From: Chloroflexota bacterium
Lineage (GTDB): Bacteria > Chloroflexota > UBA6077 > JACCZL01
Direction: 5' to 3'
DNA: 24,607 nt
Assembly: GCA_020845495.1 (NCBI GenBank)
Contig: JADLFM010000171.1
Location: forward strand, 1-24,607
In this document: positions 1 through 8,192 of the stretch, piece after piece
Layout of the letters: the number at the start of each line of letters is the position of its first letter
How positions within the stretch are numbered: the first letter of the stretch is position 1
Made by a program: the position numbers and the translations under genes
Notes under the pieces: model-generated
Told to the model about the DNA's origin: nothing
Seen by the model: only the letters and a program-made list of their open reading frames with translations
Databases searched by the model: none

Positions 1-53
1 GTGCCAGGAGCCCCTTTCCGCTCCGCTCGCGGCCGGGCTAAAGTGTTCGAAGG

Positions 54-359
54 ATGGTTGTCTTGTCCCCAGAAGAGACTCTGCTTGAGAAGGTTGTGTC
101 GATCCTCCGGCGCTGCGGGGTGAACGCTGGCTGGCAGGATACTGGCGGCCGAACGTATTGCATCGTCGTCGCGGAAGCCGATGTTGACTTGGACGAACCG
201 AAGTTCTGGTTCGGAACGGCCGGAGAGTCGTGGGCAGGCCAAGTGGAGGGTGAGTCCACAGGTCTCTGGACCGACGTGACCTCGGACGAAGACAATCCAA
301 CCCAGGTCGCTCGAGGGATTCTCGCGGCAATTACCCGGTTCTCGCAGAATCAAGCATAG
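54..359 (+). CDS. Small hypothetical protein, 101 aa
   Basis: I do not recognise this protein. The ATG at 54 directly follows a short purine run (GAAGG), which is a weak ribosome-binding site. The product is acidic in its second half, with an Asp/Glu-rich stretch near residues 35-45 and another near 75-82. It has no signal peptide, membrane segment or cysteine cluster. The pattern of a short helix, a strand-rich middle and a C-terminal helix suggests a small soluble alpha/beta protein. It ends in the same direction as the defence operon but is separated from it by the glycosylase gene on the opposite strand, so it is probably not part of that unit. The first 53 bases of the window hold no feature I can support. 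Confidence 0.6.
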   Translation: MVVLSPEETLLEKVVSILRRCGVNAGWQDTGGRTYCIVVAEADVDLDEPKFWFGTAGESWAGQVEGESTGLWTDVTSDEDNPTQVARGILAAITRFSQNQA

Positions 360-531
360 GCCGGGAGTGACCCCGCCAGCCATCTTTCTAGCCTTTCGCG
401 GAGAGCGCGTGGATCGGTCAGCTGCGGTACGACACGCCTGCGCGATCCGTGCTCAAGGCAACCGCCCGAGGTGGCGCAAGGCGACGGTGTAGACCGAAGC
501 CGCAAGCCCAGGTCATTAAGGATTGTCGGCG

Positions 532-1206
532 CTACGCTCTGGGCTCCAACGACGGTCTGGCATAGCAGCAGGTCGCTTGTAGCGGGCACGCCGCGCAAGT
601 TGGCCTCGACCGGCAATACTTAGCCGCCAGGTCGAGCGTCCCGATCCAGACCTCGCGGGCCCGACCGACCCGGGCGATGTCGGTTGCGAGAGCCCACAGT
701 TCCTCGTCGGCATTGGGTCGTCCGGTCCCCGGGAGCCCGAAGTAGCGACGTAGAATACGCGCGATTACCCAATCTGCGAGCGGTAAGTTTCGGTTTGTAG
801 TGAAGATCGGGACGGCATGCGCCGTGTAGCGCCCCACGCCCGGCAGTTTGGTCAAGGCCTTGGGCGACAGCGGGACACCCCCCAAGGAGTCTACGGCACG
901 ACCCATCTCTAGAAGGAGCGGCGTCCGTTTGGCTAGCCCCAACGGACGAAGCACGCACGCCAGCTCTTCTTCGTCAGCAATGCCCAAATCGTGTGGAGTC
1001 GGCCAGCGATTCAGGAATCGTTCGAAGACCTGACTCACGTGCGATCCGGAGGTGCGCTGAAGCAAGATCTCCCCGACCAGCACCGCGTACGGGTCCGTAC
1101 TGTCGCGCCAGGGGAAGCTCCGCGCGTGACCTCGCGCAAAGCTGAGGATTCGCCGGCGGTATTCTAGAATCTGCTTTCTACCGAACGGGCACTCCAGACT
1201 CGTCAC
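532..1206 (-). CDS. HhH-GPD DNA glycosylase, Mig-like (T:G mismatch) candidate
   Basis: Probable base-excision repair glycosylase of the endonuclease III/MutY superfamily, 224 aa. From the GTG at 1206, residues 121-128 form the helix-hairpin-helix LPGVGRYT with Tyr127. The catalytic aspartate is Asp145 in LADWV, 18 residues later. The N-terminal motif EILLQRTSGSHV resembles the Mig thymine-DNA glycosylase of Methanothermobacter, where the corresponding residues are Tyr126 and Asp144. A C-terminal iron-sulfur cysteine set is present, but its first spacing is C-x5-C instead of the usual C-x6-C. There is no MutY-type C-terminal domain, which argues against adenine glycosylase. An m5C methyltransferase lies at the far end of the same locus, which fits repair of T:G mismatches from deaminated m5C. 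I chose the GTG at 1206 because GAGGAG precedes it; the frame also extends to a TTG at 1260 with no visible ribosome-binding site. Nth or MutY activity cannot be excluded from sequence alone. Confidence 0.8.
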   Translation of the reverse strand: MTSLECPFGRKQILEYRRRILSFARGHARSFPWRDSTDPYAVLVGEILLQRTSGSHVSQVFERFLNRWPTPHDLGIADEEELACVLRPLGLAKRTPLLLEMGRAVDSLGGVPLSPKALTKLPGVGRYTAHAVPIFTTNRNLPLADWVIARILRRYFGLPGTGRPNADEELWALATDIARVGRAREVWIGTLDLAAKYCRSRPTCAACPLQATCCYARPSLEPRA

Positions 1207-1417
1207 GCGCTGACTCTCCTCGGAGTAGGGTATGCCGGCGATGGGGTCAGCTGTTCGCAAACAAGAATCGGGAGGGGCCGCGTCTTGACAACCTGGCTAC
1301 CTCGGCGCAAGGGGGCGGGGGCGTGACGGAAGTGCCCGCAGCTAGAGTCACCCGCGCATCATCGCCGCGAGTCGAGATCCTGAGGATAATTCTCGACGAC
1401 ATGTGGATTGCTGCGCA
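1207..1417. other. Divergent intergenic region between glycosylase and defence operon
   Basis: This 211-bp gap must hold the promoters for the leftward glycosylase gene and the rightward defence operon. A TTGACA at 1285-1290 and a GATAAT at 1385-1390 are present, but neither has a convincing partner box at normal spacing. I therefore do not call a promoter. There is a G-rich run around 1311-1321. No inverted repeat strong enough to call an operator was seen. Confidence 0.4.
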
Positions 1418-4400
1418 ATGAAGAGCTCACTGCCCGGCTCTCGCTTTGAGTGGAGGGGCCCGGAATCGGACGTCTGCAAGGCTGCTGAACGCCTATCCCT
1501 CGAAGTCCTGCGTGCCTATCAGGCGCACCCGTCTTTAGTTCTTGAACACGCCAACATCGAACGCGCAACGGCGCAGGGCGGCTACGGTCGCAGGCAGCTG
1601 TACGAGCTCATCCAGAACGGCGCCGATGCTCTGATCGGAGCGCCTCCCGGTCGCATCGCTATCATCCTGACCGATACCGCGCTGTACTGCGCAAACGAAG
1701 GCGGGCCCATCGACGAAACCGGTGTCGCTTCGCTCCTGCTGTCGCACGTGTCCGCGAAGCGAGGGACGGAAATCGGCCGGTTCGGGCTGGGGTTCAAGTC
1801 GGTGCTGGGCATCACGCGCCACCCGGAGTTCTACAGTCGCTCCGGATCGTTCGTCTTCGACGCGGTGGAGACTCGACGGCGGATCTTGGGCGCTGCACCG
1901 ATGGCCGAGCGGTTTCCAGTGCTGCGGCTTGCCTATCCAGTCGATCCGTCCAAGGCCGCGACCGAGGACCCGGTGCTCGCTCAGCTTTTCGAGTGGGCGA
2001 CCACTGTCGTGCGGCTCCCGGGAGGTGCCGAGGCGGCCCCGTGGTTATCGGCCGACATAGCGAACTTTCCGAGTGAATTCCTAATTTTCAGTCCGCACGT
2101 CTCTGCCCTGGAACTTGACGACCGCGCGACAGGATTTTGGCGCCGGATCGAGCTGGGCCGCCAAGGCCAGCGGTTGGAGCTGTCGGAGGCTGGAAGGGTG
2201 AGTGAGTGGCAACTGTTCGAGCGGCTCCATCGCCCGTCTCCCTCCGCCCGTGAGGATGCGGGTGAGCTAGCTGACCGGGACTCGATCCCGCTGATGTGGG
2301 CTGTCCAGACCCGCGGTCGTAGGGAGGACGGAAAGTTCTGGGCCTTCTTCCCCACTGAATATCGCACCACGCTATCCGGAATCCTCAACGCGCCCTGGAA
2401 GACCAATGAGGACCGCCAGAACTTGCTATCGGGTCCGTTCAACGAGGAACTGATTGACGTCGCCTCCGAACTCATCGCCGACGCTATCCCGGAGCTGTTC
2501 GAACCTAACGATCCTGGGCACTACCTCGACCTCATACCGGCCCGCGGACGTGAGTCGCGGAATTGGGCGGACGCTCAGCTCACTGCGGCAGTTTACGAGC
2601 GGATGGCGCAGCGCGTGTCGTTACCGGACCAGGCGGCCCGCCTGAGATTCGCTGACGAGATTCATCTTCACCCAGAAGGAATCCCGGCGGAGGCTCTCAC
2701 CATTTGGTCTCGGTCGCCATTCCGCCCGGTGGATTGGGTGCACATGGATGCCGACACGCGCGACCGACGCTCGCGCGTCGAGCGACTGATGAGCCTTCGC
2801 GAACGTTCCGCGTCCGATGTGATCCCTTGGCTCGAAAGCCTCCTATCTACCGGCGGCGATCGAGCAGCGGCCTGCCGGGATGCCCTGCGGGTCGCGGCTC
2901 ACGTCCGGCGCAACGCCACACCCGACCTGGCAGCGAAGGTCTTGTCGGCATCAATCGTCTTGACCGCCGATGGACGGCTTCTCCCGCCGAGTGCCGAGGG
3001 CTTGTTCAGTCCGGGGCTGTACGCTCCTACAACCGGCGTGACGGTTGTCGATCCGCGGCTCGCCGAAGATCACGAGGCGTTCTCGGCATTGGAGACCCTC
3101 GGGGTTCGTCGGGTCGATCCCGGCCTTGAGCTGCGGACTCTGGCGTCGCAAGACGTGAGCGAATGGAGCGACATTGATTGGGAGCGGTTCTGGGTTCTTG
3201 CTCGGACGGTCGACACCGCCGAGGCAGCGGCAATCGTGCGTGGCGCCCGCCGTCGAACGATCTGGCGCCCAGCTGGCCCAGCTCATTTCTTTTCGACTGC
3301 GGCGACTGAGATCAGGGTGCGCACGCTCTCCGGGAGGTATCGCCCGTTGAATCAGGTGCTGCTGCCAGGGTCGGTCGTGCCCGACGATGGGAGTCGTGAC
3401 CCCGATATCACGGTCGACGTTCGCTATCATGTCCATGATCGTCCTCTGATCGAGGCTCTCGGAGGCGCCGAGGCGCCTCGAGCTTGGGATCAGGCAGAGG
3501 CGGAACATTGGTTCGACGTATTCCGGCGTTCTGTCGTTGCAGACTACTTAGAGGCTCTTGACTCGAGGCACTCTCGACCGCGAGATGAGTACCTGACGTT
3601 CGAGTCAGCATCGACGATCGGACCACTGACCCCACTTCAAGATCTCAGCGAGGAGGGGCGCGCGGCGTTCACTGAGGCTGCCCTTCAAACAGGCGAGCGG
3701 GTGCCCTGGAACCTGGCTCATTTGACGCAGCCCTCGTATCCACGAAGGGAGATTCCCGATCCGCTCTACTGGTTCATACGGCGTGAGGGCCGGCTCCGCA
3801 CCAGCCTTGGGATTCGAACTATCGAACAGAGCGTTGGCCCTGGTCTTTCTGCGTTCAAGGCGGCGCTCCCCGTCGCCGACATCCCTGCCCACCAGGCGAG
3901 ACTCTTGGGATTGCCTCAAGGATTGCCAGATTTGTCTCCACAACAATGGGAGGATGGGCTGGCTGCGGTGGGACGCTTAGATGAAGACCGCGCGGTGGGT
4001 GACTTTCTTGCCGCGGCGGCTGATCACTTGGTGCCCCCAGCCACGATCCCGTGTCGTCGAGGAGCCGCGAGAGTTGACGCCCCAACCGGAGAAGTCTGCG
4101 TGGCCGTCGACCGCCACGAATTCGAGGCCCTAATGGCCGACGACCTACCCGGAATACTTGTGCAGACACCACGTGAACGAGACCGCCTGCTGGAGCGTTG
4201 GGGACTTAGGTCGGCTGCCGAACGCGTGAGACGCACTGTAGTGGCTGTGCCGTCGGGACCTGCGAACCTGCTAACGGACGAGTACCCCGGTCTCCGCTGG
4301 CATCTTGCAGACGACGCCAAACTGCTTCGACTGCAAAGATGCTCAACGCTCCGACTGGAGTTCTTGACCGAGTCCGGAAGATCTCACGTTCCTAAGGACA

Positions 4401-6133
4401 GTCTGATATCGGGCGAAATGCTCTATATCGCCGACTGGCTGGACGAGGCCGAGGGGCTCGGCGTGATCTCGGAGCAGCTTCGCCTCGGGCTCACCACTAT
4501 CGACGTAGAACAGGTCCTCGACGGCCGTCGGCAGGAGCGGCGGAGAGACCTGCTCGTTCGAGCTCGAGAGCAAGCGTCAGATGGCGCTCGCCTTCTCGCA
4601 CTCATAGGGGCCGATGCCATTCGCCGCGAGCTCCCGCGTCCACTGTTAGATGCGGTGGAAGACATGCACGGCGAGTTGAGCGATGCGCAGCTCGGCGAAG
4701 TCGCCCTCGCCATGTTCGGGACGGATGTGCTGCGACAGTTTCGTTCGGCCCTCCAAGAGCAAGGTCTTGAGGTGCCCGTACAGTGGGCCGGCAGTCGCGC
4801 AGCAGTACAGTTTGTTCTCGAACTCGGATTCACAAGGGAATACGCCGGGCTTGGCTCGCCCGTCCGAGAACCGACGGTCGAGGTCGATGGCCCCCTCGCC
4901 CTTCCGGAACTTCACGAGTTCCAGCGCACGATCGCCGATCGGATACGGGCGCTACTCAAGACGGACCGAGGAGCACGCCGAGCACTTCTGTCGTTGCCTA
5001 CGGGAGCCGGCAAGACTCGCATCGCCGTGCAGGCAGTCGTCGAGGCTGTATGCGAGGACGGCTTCGCCGGGCCGCTGCTCTGGGTTGCTGACCGCGACGA
5101 ACTGTGCGAACAGGCGGTCCAGTCCTGGATCGACGTATGGCGCTCAGTTGGCCCACCGGAGCGACTGCACATCAGCCGATTCTGGTCGTCGAACGAGACG
5201 GGTCCCATCGAGGACGGCGTTCATGTCATCGTGGCAACGATCCAGAAGCTGCGGGGTGCTCTAGACGACCCTTCGTACGCTTGGCTGCCCGATGTGGCGT
5301 GCCTTGTAGTTGATGAGGCGCACGGCTCCGTGGGGCCGGAGTACACCGAACTGCTGAATCGGCTCGGCCTTGGACGGTCGCAGCGACGGGATGAGGCCGC
5401 GCTGCTAGGGCTCACGGCGACGCCGTTTCGTGGCGTGAGTGAATCGGAGACCGAGAGACTGGCCGCGCGATATGGCCGCCGCCGGCTGGACGTCGGAATC
5501 CTGGGCGGTAATCCCGAGCAGACGCTCCAAACGATGGGCGTGTTGGCTGCGGTGGATCATCGCCTGCTGCCCGGCGAGGACATCGAGCTAACCGACGAGC
5601 AGATGGATGATCTCCGCAGGCTTCGAAGGCTACCGGCGGCCGTCGAGGAAACCCTCGGTGCGAGCGTCAAGCGAAATCTCATTCTGCTCGATTCCCTACG
5701 GAGCCTGCCTGAGGACTGGCCCGTTCTCTTCTTCGCAACGTCGGTCGCACACGCGCAGACCATGGCGGCCCTGCTGTCGCTTGAAGGCATCCCAGCAGCG
5801 GCTGTGTCCTCCGAGACGGCGCCGGGGGCTCGACGCTCGTATGTTGAGCGCTTTAGGCGCCGGGAGCTCCGCGTTCTGACAAACTACGGCGTCCTCACGC
5901 AGGGCTTTGACGCGCCCGCGGTGCGAGCGCTCTACATAGCCAGGCCCACGTACAGCCCGAACCTCTATCAACAGATGATCGGGCGAGGGCTTCGCGGTCC
6001 GTTGAACGGCGGGAAGGAGCGGTGTCTCGTTGTGAACGTCGAGGACAACGTCCGTCAGTTTGGAGAACGCTTGGCGTTTCATCACTTCGACTACTTGTGG
6101 GATTCGCCGGATGCTTCCAACGGTCTGGAATGA
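1418..6133 (+). CDS. Hsp90-like (sacsin-type) ATPase fused to SF2 DEAH helicase
   Basis: A 1571-aa two-motor protein. The N-terminus is a GHKL/Hsp90-type ATP-binding domain like that of sacsin-type bacterial proteins: QNGADAL (Asn67, Asp70) is the ATP-binding helix and GRFGLGFK (120-127) the glycine-rich lid. Further on, FWAFFPT and NAPWKTNEDRQN fit the same family. A long middle region of about 800 residues has no domain I can name. The C-terminal third is an SF2 helicase like those of type I/III restriction subunits. It has Walker A LPTGAGKT (1193-1200), DEAH (1299-1302), LTATPF (from 1332) and QMIGRGLRG (from 1519). It is the first gene of the defence operon, and the next gene starts inside its end. 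An in-frame GTG at 1403 is an alternative start; neither start has a strong ribosome-binding site. The role is probably ATP-dependent sensing or remodelling of foreign DNA, by inference. I see no nuclease motif. Confidence 0.85.
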   Translation: MKSSLPGSRFEWRGPESDVCKAAERLSLEVLRAYQAHPSLVLEHANIERATAQGGYGRRQLYELIQNGADALIGAPPGRIAIILTDTALYCANEGGPIDETGVASLLLSHVSAKRGTEIGRFGLGFKSVLGITRHPEFYSRSGSFVFDAVETRRRILGAAPMAERFPVLRLAYPVDPSKAATEDPVLAQLFEWATTVVRLPGGAEAAPWLSADIANFPSEFLIFSPHVSALELDDRATGFWRRIELGRQGQRLELSEAGRVSEWQLFERLHRPSPSAREDAGELADRDSIPLMWAVQTRGRREDGKFWAFFPTEYRTTLSGILNAPWKTNEDRQNLLSGPFNEELIDVASELIADAIPELFEPNDPGHYLDLIPARGRESRNWADAQLTAAVYERMAQRVSLPDQAARLRFADEIHLHPEGIPAEALTIWSRSPFRPVDWVHMDADTRDRRSRVERLMSLRERSASDVIPWLESLLSTGGDRAAACRDALRVAAHVRRNATPDLAAKVLSASIVLTADGRLLPPSAEGLFSPGLYAPTTGVTVVDPRLAEDHEAFSALETLGVRRVDPGLELRTLASQDVSEWSDIDWERFWVLARTVDTAEAAAIVRGARRRTIWRPAGPAHFFSTAATEIRVRTLSGRYRPLNQVLLPGSVVPDDGSRDPDITVDVRYHVHDRPLIEALGGAEAPRAWDQAEAEHWFDVFRRSVVADYLEALDSRHSRPRDEYLTFESASTIGPLTPLQDLSEEGRAAFTEAALQTGERVPWNLAHLTQPSYPRREIPDPLYWFIRREGRLRTSLGIRTIEQSVGPGLSAFKAALPVADIPAHQARLLGLPQGLPDLSPQQWEDGLAAVGRLDEDRAVGDFLAAAADHLVPPATIPCRRGAARVDAPTGEVCVAVDRHEFEALMADDLPGILVQTPRERDRLLERWGLRSAAERVRRTVVAVPSGPANLLTDEYPGLRWHLADDAKLLRLQRCSTLRLEFLTESGRSHVPKDSLISGEMLYIADWLDEAEGLGVISEQLRLGLTTIDVEQVLDGRRQERRRDLLVRAREQASDGARLLALIGADAIRRELPRPLLDAVEDMHGELSDAQLGEVALAMFGTDVLRQFRSALQEQGLEVPVQWAGSRAAVQFVLELGFTREYAGLGSPVREPTVEVDGPLALPELHEFQRTIADRIRALLKTDRGARRALLSLPTGAGKTRIAVQAVVEAVCEDGFAGPLLWVADRDELCEQAVQSWIDVWRSVGPPERLHISRFWSSNETGPIEDGVHVIVATIQKLRGALDDPSYAWLPDVACLVVDEAHGSVGPEYTELLNRLGLGRSQRRDEAALLGLTATPFRGVSESETERLAARYGRRRLDVGILGGNPEQTLQTMGVLAAVDHRLLPGEDIELTDEQMDDLRRLRRLPAAVEETLGASVKRNLILLDSLRSLPEDWPVLFFATSVAHAQTMAALLSLEGIPAAAVSSETAPGARRSYVERFRRRELRVLTNYGVLTQGFDAPAVRALYIARPTYSPNLYQQMIGRGLRGPLNGGKERCLVVNVEDNVRQFGERLAFHHFDYLWDSPDASNGLE

Positions 6134-8192
6134 TGAACTCTGTGCCTGCAGGAGGAGTCGCAGGTTCCTCTCCGAGCCATTCGGCAACCTACTCGAACTT
6201 GCGTCCTGCAACGACCGCTCGACGTTGGAGGAGGTCATCCACGAACTGCGCCACCGGAAAACCCATAGGGCACGCCAACTGCGTCAATTCTTGGCGGAAC
6301 GCCTTCGTGCTATTGAGACGGAGCCCGAAAGCAAGTCCACGCCCACGCCCGGGCTGGCGCAGGAGCACGGCATGACGGATGCCGTTTCCGCTCCCAGTCC
6401 GCTTGAGGGACCAACGGGTGAGCAGCTAGAGGTGATCGAGGCTCGCTGCGACGCTAGGCTTCTCGTGACGGCTGGTCCTGGAGCCGGGAAGACGCAGGTA
6501 CTCGTCCGAAGAATTCAGCATCTCGTTGTGGACCAGGGGCTCGCGCCGGGCTCGGAGATTCTAGTGCTGACGTTTAGCCGTGCGGCGGTTGGCGAGCTAC
6601 GCGCTCGATTGCGCGCTCTGGGCGGGCAAGCTAGCTGGGTGCGGGCTTCAACTTTCGACTCATTCGCGACTCGCATCCTGCGAGAGGCTGATCCGGAAGG
6701 GCGCTGGGCGGCCGCTGGCTATGATGCTCGCATTCTAGCTGCCACCGAACTCTTGCGAAACAGCGACGACTCACCGTCACAGCTGAGCGGGTTGCGACAC
6801 GTGTTCATCGATGAGCTGCAGGATGTGGTTGGAATCCGAGGGGCATTTGTTCTCGCCGTCCTGGATCGGGCCAATTGCGGATGGACACTCTTCGGCGACC
6901 CGGCTCAAGGCATTTACAACTTCCAATTGGAGGGAGAGGAGCGGAGACTTGGGCCGTCGATCCTTTATGATCGGCTCCGACATCGCTATCGTTCGTCGAT
7001 CGTCGAGCGAACGCTGACCAAGAATTTCCGGGTGCAGACCGCCGAAGCGCAGGCCGGCCTCTGGGCCGGCGCGGAGCTCAATGGCGCCAATCCCGACTAT
7101 CGTTCCGTCCTGCACCGACTCCGGACTAGTCTCTTCCGTCTGCACGCTGCTCCGCCCCATTCGGCACTCTCTCGCATGGACGGAAGTGTGGGAATTCTCG
7201 GCTCCTGGAACGCCCACGCCCTACTGACAAGCCGCGACCTGTGGGTACATGGCATTGACCATCGCGTACGGCGCTCGGCGACCGACCGCGTCGTGCCTCC
7301 GTGGGTCGCCCGCACGTTGCGGGGAGCTCGCGGTCAGTCGCTCGGACAGCGAGCGTTTGAGTCATTGTTCCAAAACGCCGGCGTGCTGGATGTCGATGTC
7401 GCCGAGGCCTGGTCGCTTCTGCATCTACTCGCTCCCGGGCCGGTGAGGTCGCCAGTCGATCTGGATCTGGTGACACGGCGGATAGCAGTCGGCGATCTCC
7501 CCGACGACTTCTCGTATGGTGACGATGCCCACATCGTCGTGTCGACGATCCACCGTTCCAAGGGGCTCGAATACGACTACGTCTTTGTGGCTGCCGAACC
7601 CGAGCGAGAACTCGACGAGACTCAGATAGGAGAGGCTGCGCGACTCCTCTATGTAGCGATGACGAGGGCGCGACGGGAACTGTTCCAGCTGCCGCCCCCC
7701 GACACTAGGCGGATGTCGACCCCCGGGGGCCTTTACGAAGGCCGTTGGGTGCGGTGGGGGTACAAGAAAGGGCACCTCCATGCCTTCGAGATCCAGCCGA
7801 ACGACTCGGACCTCGAGAATCCGCCGATAGATACAGAAGATCGGCGAACGGCGACGGAAGTGCAGGACTACATCGCGGAGCAAGTCAAGCCCGGCGACGA
7901 CCTGACGGTGAAACTGTCGGAGTCGCGCCCAGGCTGCTACGACCTCTCACACGGCGGAGTGCGTGTTGGACGCCTGAGTGACGACTTCTCCAACGCACTC
8001 GGCGGTCAGCTGTACGGCAAGACGAAGAACTGGCCGCTCCGGATTGACCAGATTCGAGTCGAAGGCGTCGATACAGTCTCTGGCGATCCGGCGGCGGCCC
8101 AAAATGCCGGACTCGATGGGCCGCCCCTATGGCTGCGTGTACGAGCTCAGGGGCTCGGGGAACTCGTCTTTCGAGCCAAGGAGGCGCCTTGA
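6111..8192 (+). CDS. UvrD/Rep-type SF1 DNA helicase
   Basis: A 693-aa superfamily 1 helicase. The Q-motif region and Walker A (TAGPGAGKT, residues 120-128) are followed by the Walker B-like IDELQD (233-238), GDPAQGIYNFQ (262-272), STIHRSKGLE (about 478-487) and YVAMTRARREL (about 513-523). These are SF1 motifs I, II, III, V and VI in order. The C-terminal 150 residues after motif VI form an extra beta-rich domain with GVRVGRLSDDF, loosely like a HIRAN fold. That likeness is weak. The ATG at 6111 overlaps the previous gene by 23 bp, and the 87 residues before the helicase core look protein-like. An ATG at 6372 has a better ribosome-binding site (AGGAG at 6361-6365) and would start just before the Q-motif, so the true start is unsettled. 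The stop codon overlaps the start of drmA. It probably works as a motor of the same complex. Confidence 0.85.
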   Translation: MLPTVWNDELCACRRSRRFLSEPFGNLLELASCNDRSTLEEVIHELRHRKTHRARQLRQFLAERLRAIETEPESKSTPTPGLAQEHGMTDAVSAPSPLEGPTGEQLEVIEARCDARLLVTAGPGAGKTQVLVRRIQHLVVDQGLAPGSEILVLTFSRAAVGELRARLRALGGQASWVRASTFDSFATRILREADPEGRWAAAGYDARILAATELLRNSDDSPSQLSGLRHVFIDELQDVVGIRGAFVLAVLDRANCGWTLFGDPAQGIYNFQLEGEERRLGPSILYDRLRHRYRSSIVERTLTKNFRVQTAEAQAGLWAGAELNGANPDYRSVLHRLRTSLFRLHAAPPHSALSRMDGSVGILGSWNAHALLTSRDLWVHGIDHRVRRSATDRVVPPWVARTLRGARGQSLGQRAFESLFQNAGVLDVDVAEAWSLLHLLAPGPVRSPVDLDLVTRRIAVGDLPDDFSYGDDAHIVVSTIHRSKGLEYDYVFVAAEPERELDETQIGEAARLLYVAMTRARRELFQLPPPDTRRMSTPGGLYEGRWVRWGYKKGHLHAFEIQPNDSDLENPPIDTEDRRTATEVQDYIAEQVKPGDDLTVKLSESRPGCYDLSHGGVRVGRLSDDFSNALGGQLYGKTKNWPLRIDQIRVEGVDTVSGDPAAAQNAGLDGPPLWLRVRAQGLGELVFRAKEAP
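8178..8184 (+). promoter_or_regulatory. Strong ribosome-binding site fixing the drmA TTG start
   Basis: AAGGAGG, a full Shine-Dalgarno match, lies four bases before the TTG at 8189. This decides in favour of a TTG start that overlaps the upstream TGA (TTGA). It rules against the longer in-frame extension back to 8129, whose extra 20 residues lie inside the helicase gene. Confidence 0.8.

Noticed and set aside
350..616. An 88-codon - strand frame after the glycosylase
   Set aside because: It begins with TTG inside the iron-sulfur region of the glycosylase, has no ribosome-binding site and matches no family. It is kept only as a weak remnant idea.
1285..1390. TTGACA (1285-1290) and GATAAT (1385-1390) as promoter boxes for the defence operon
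   Set aside because: The two boxes are about 95 bp apart, and neither has a partner at 15-19 bp spacing.
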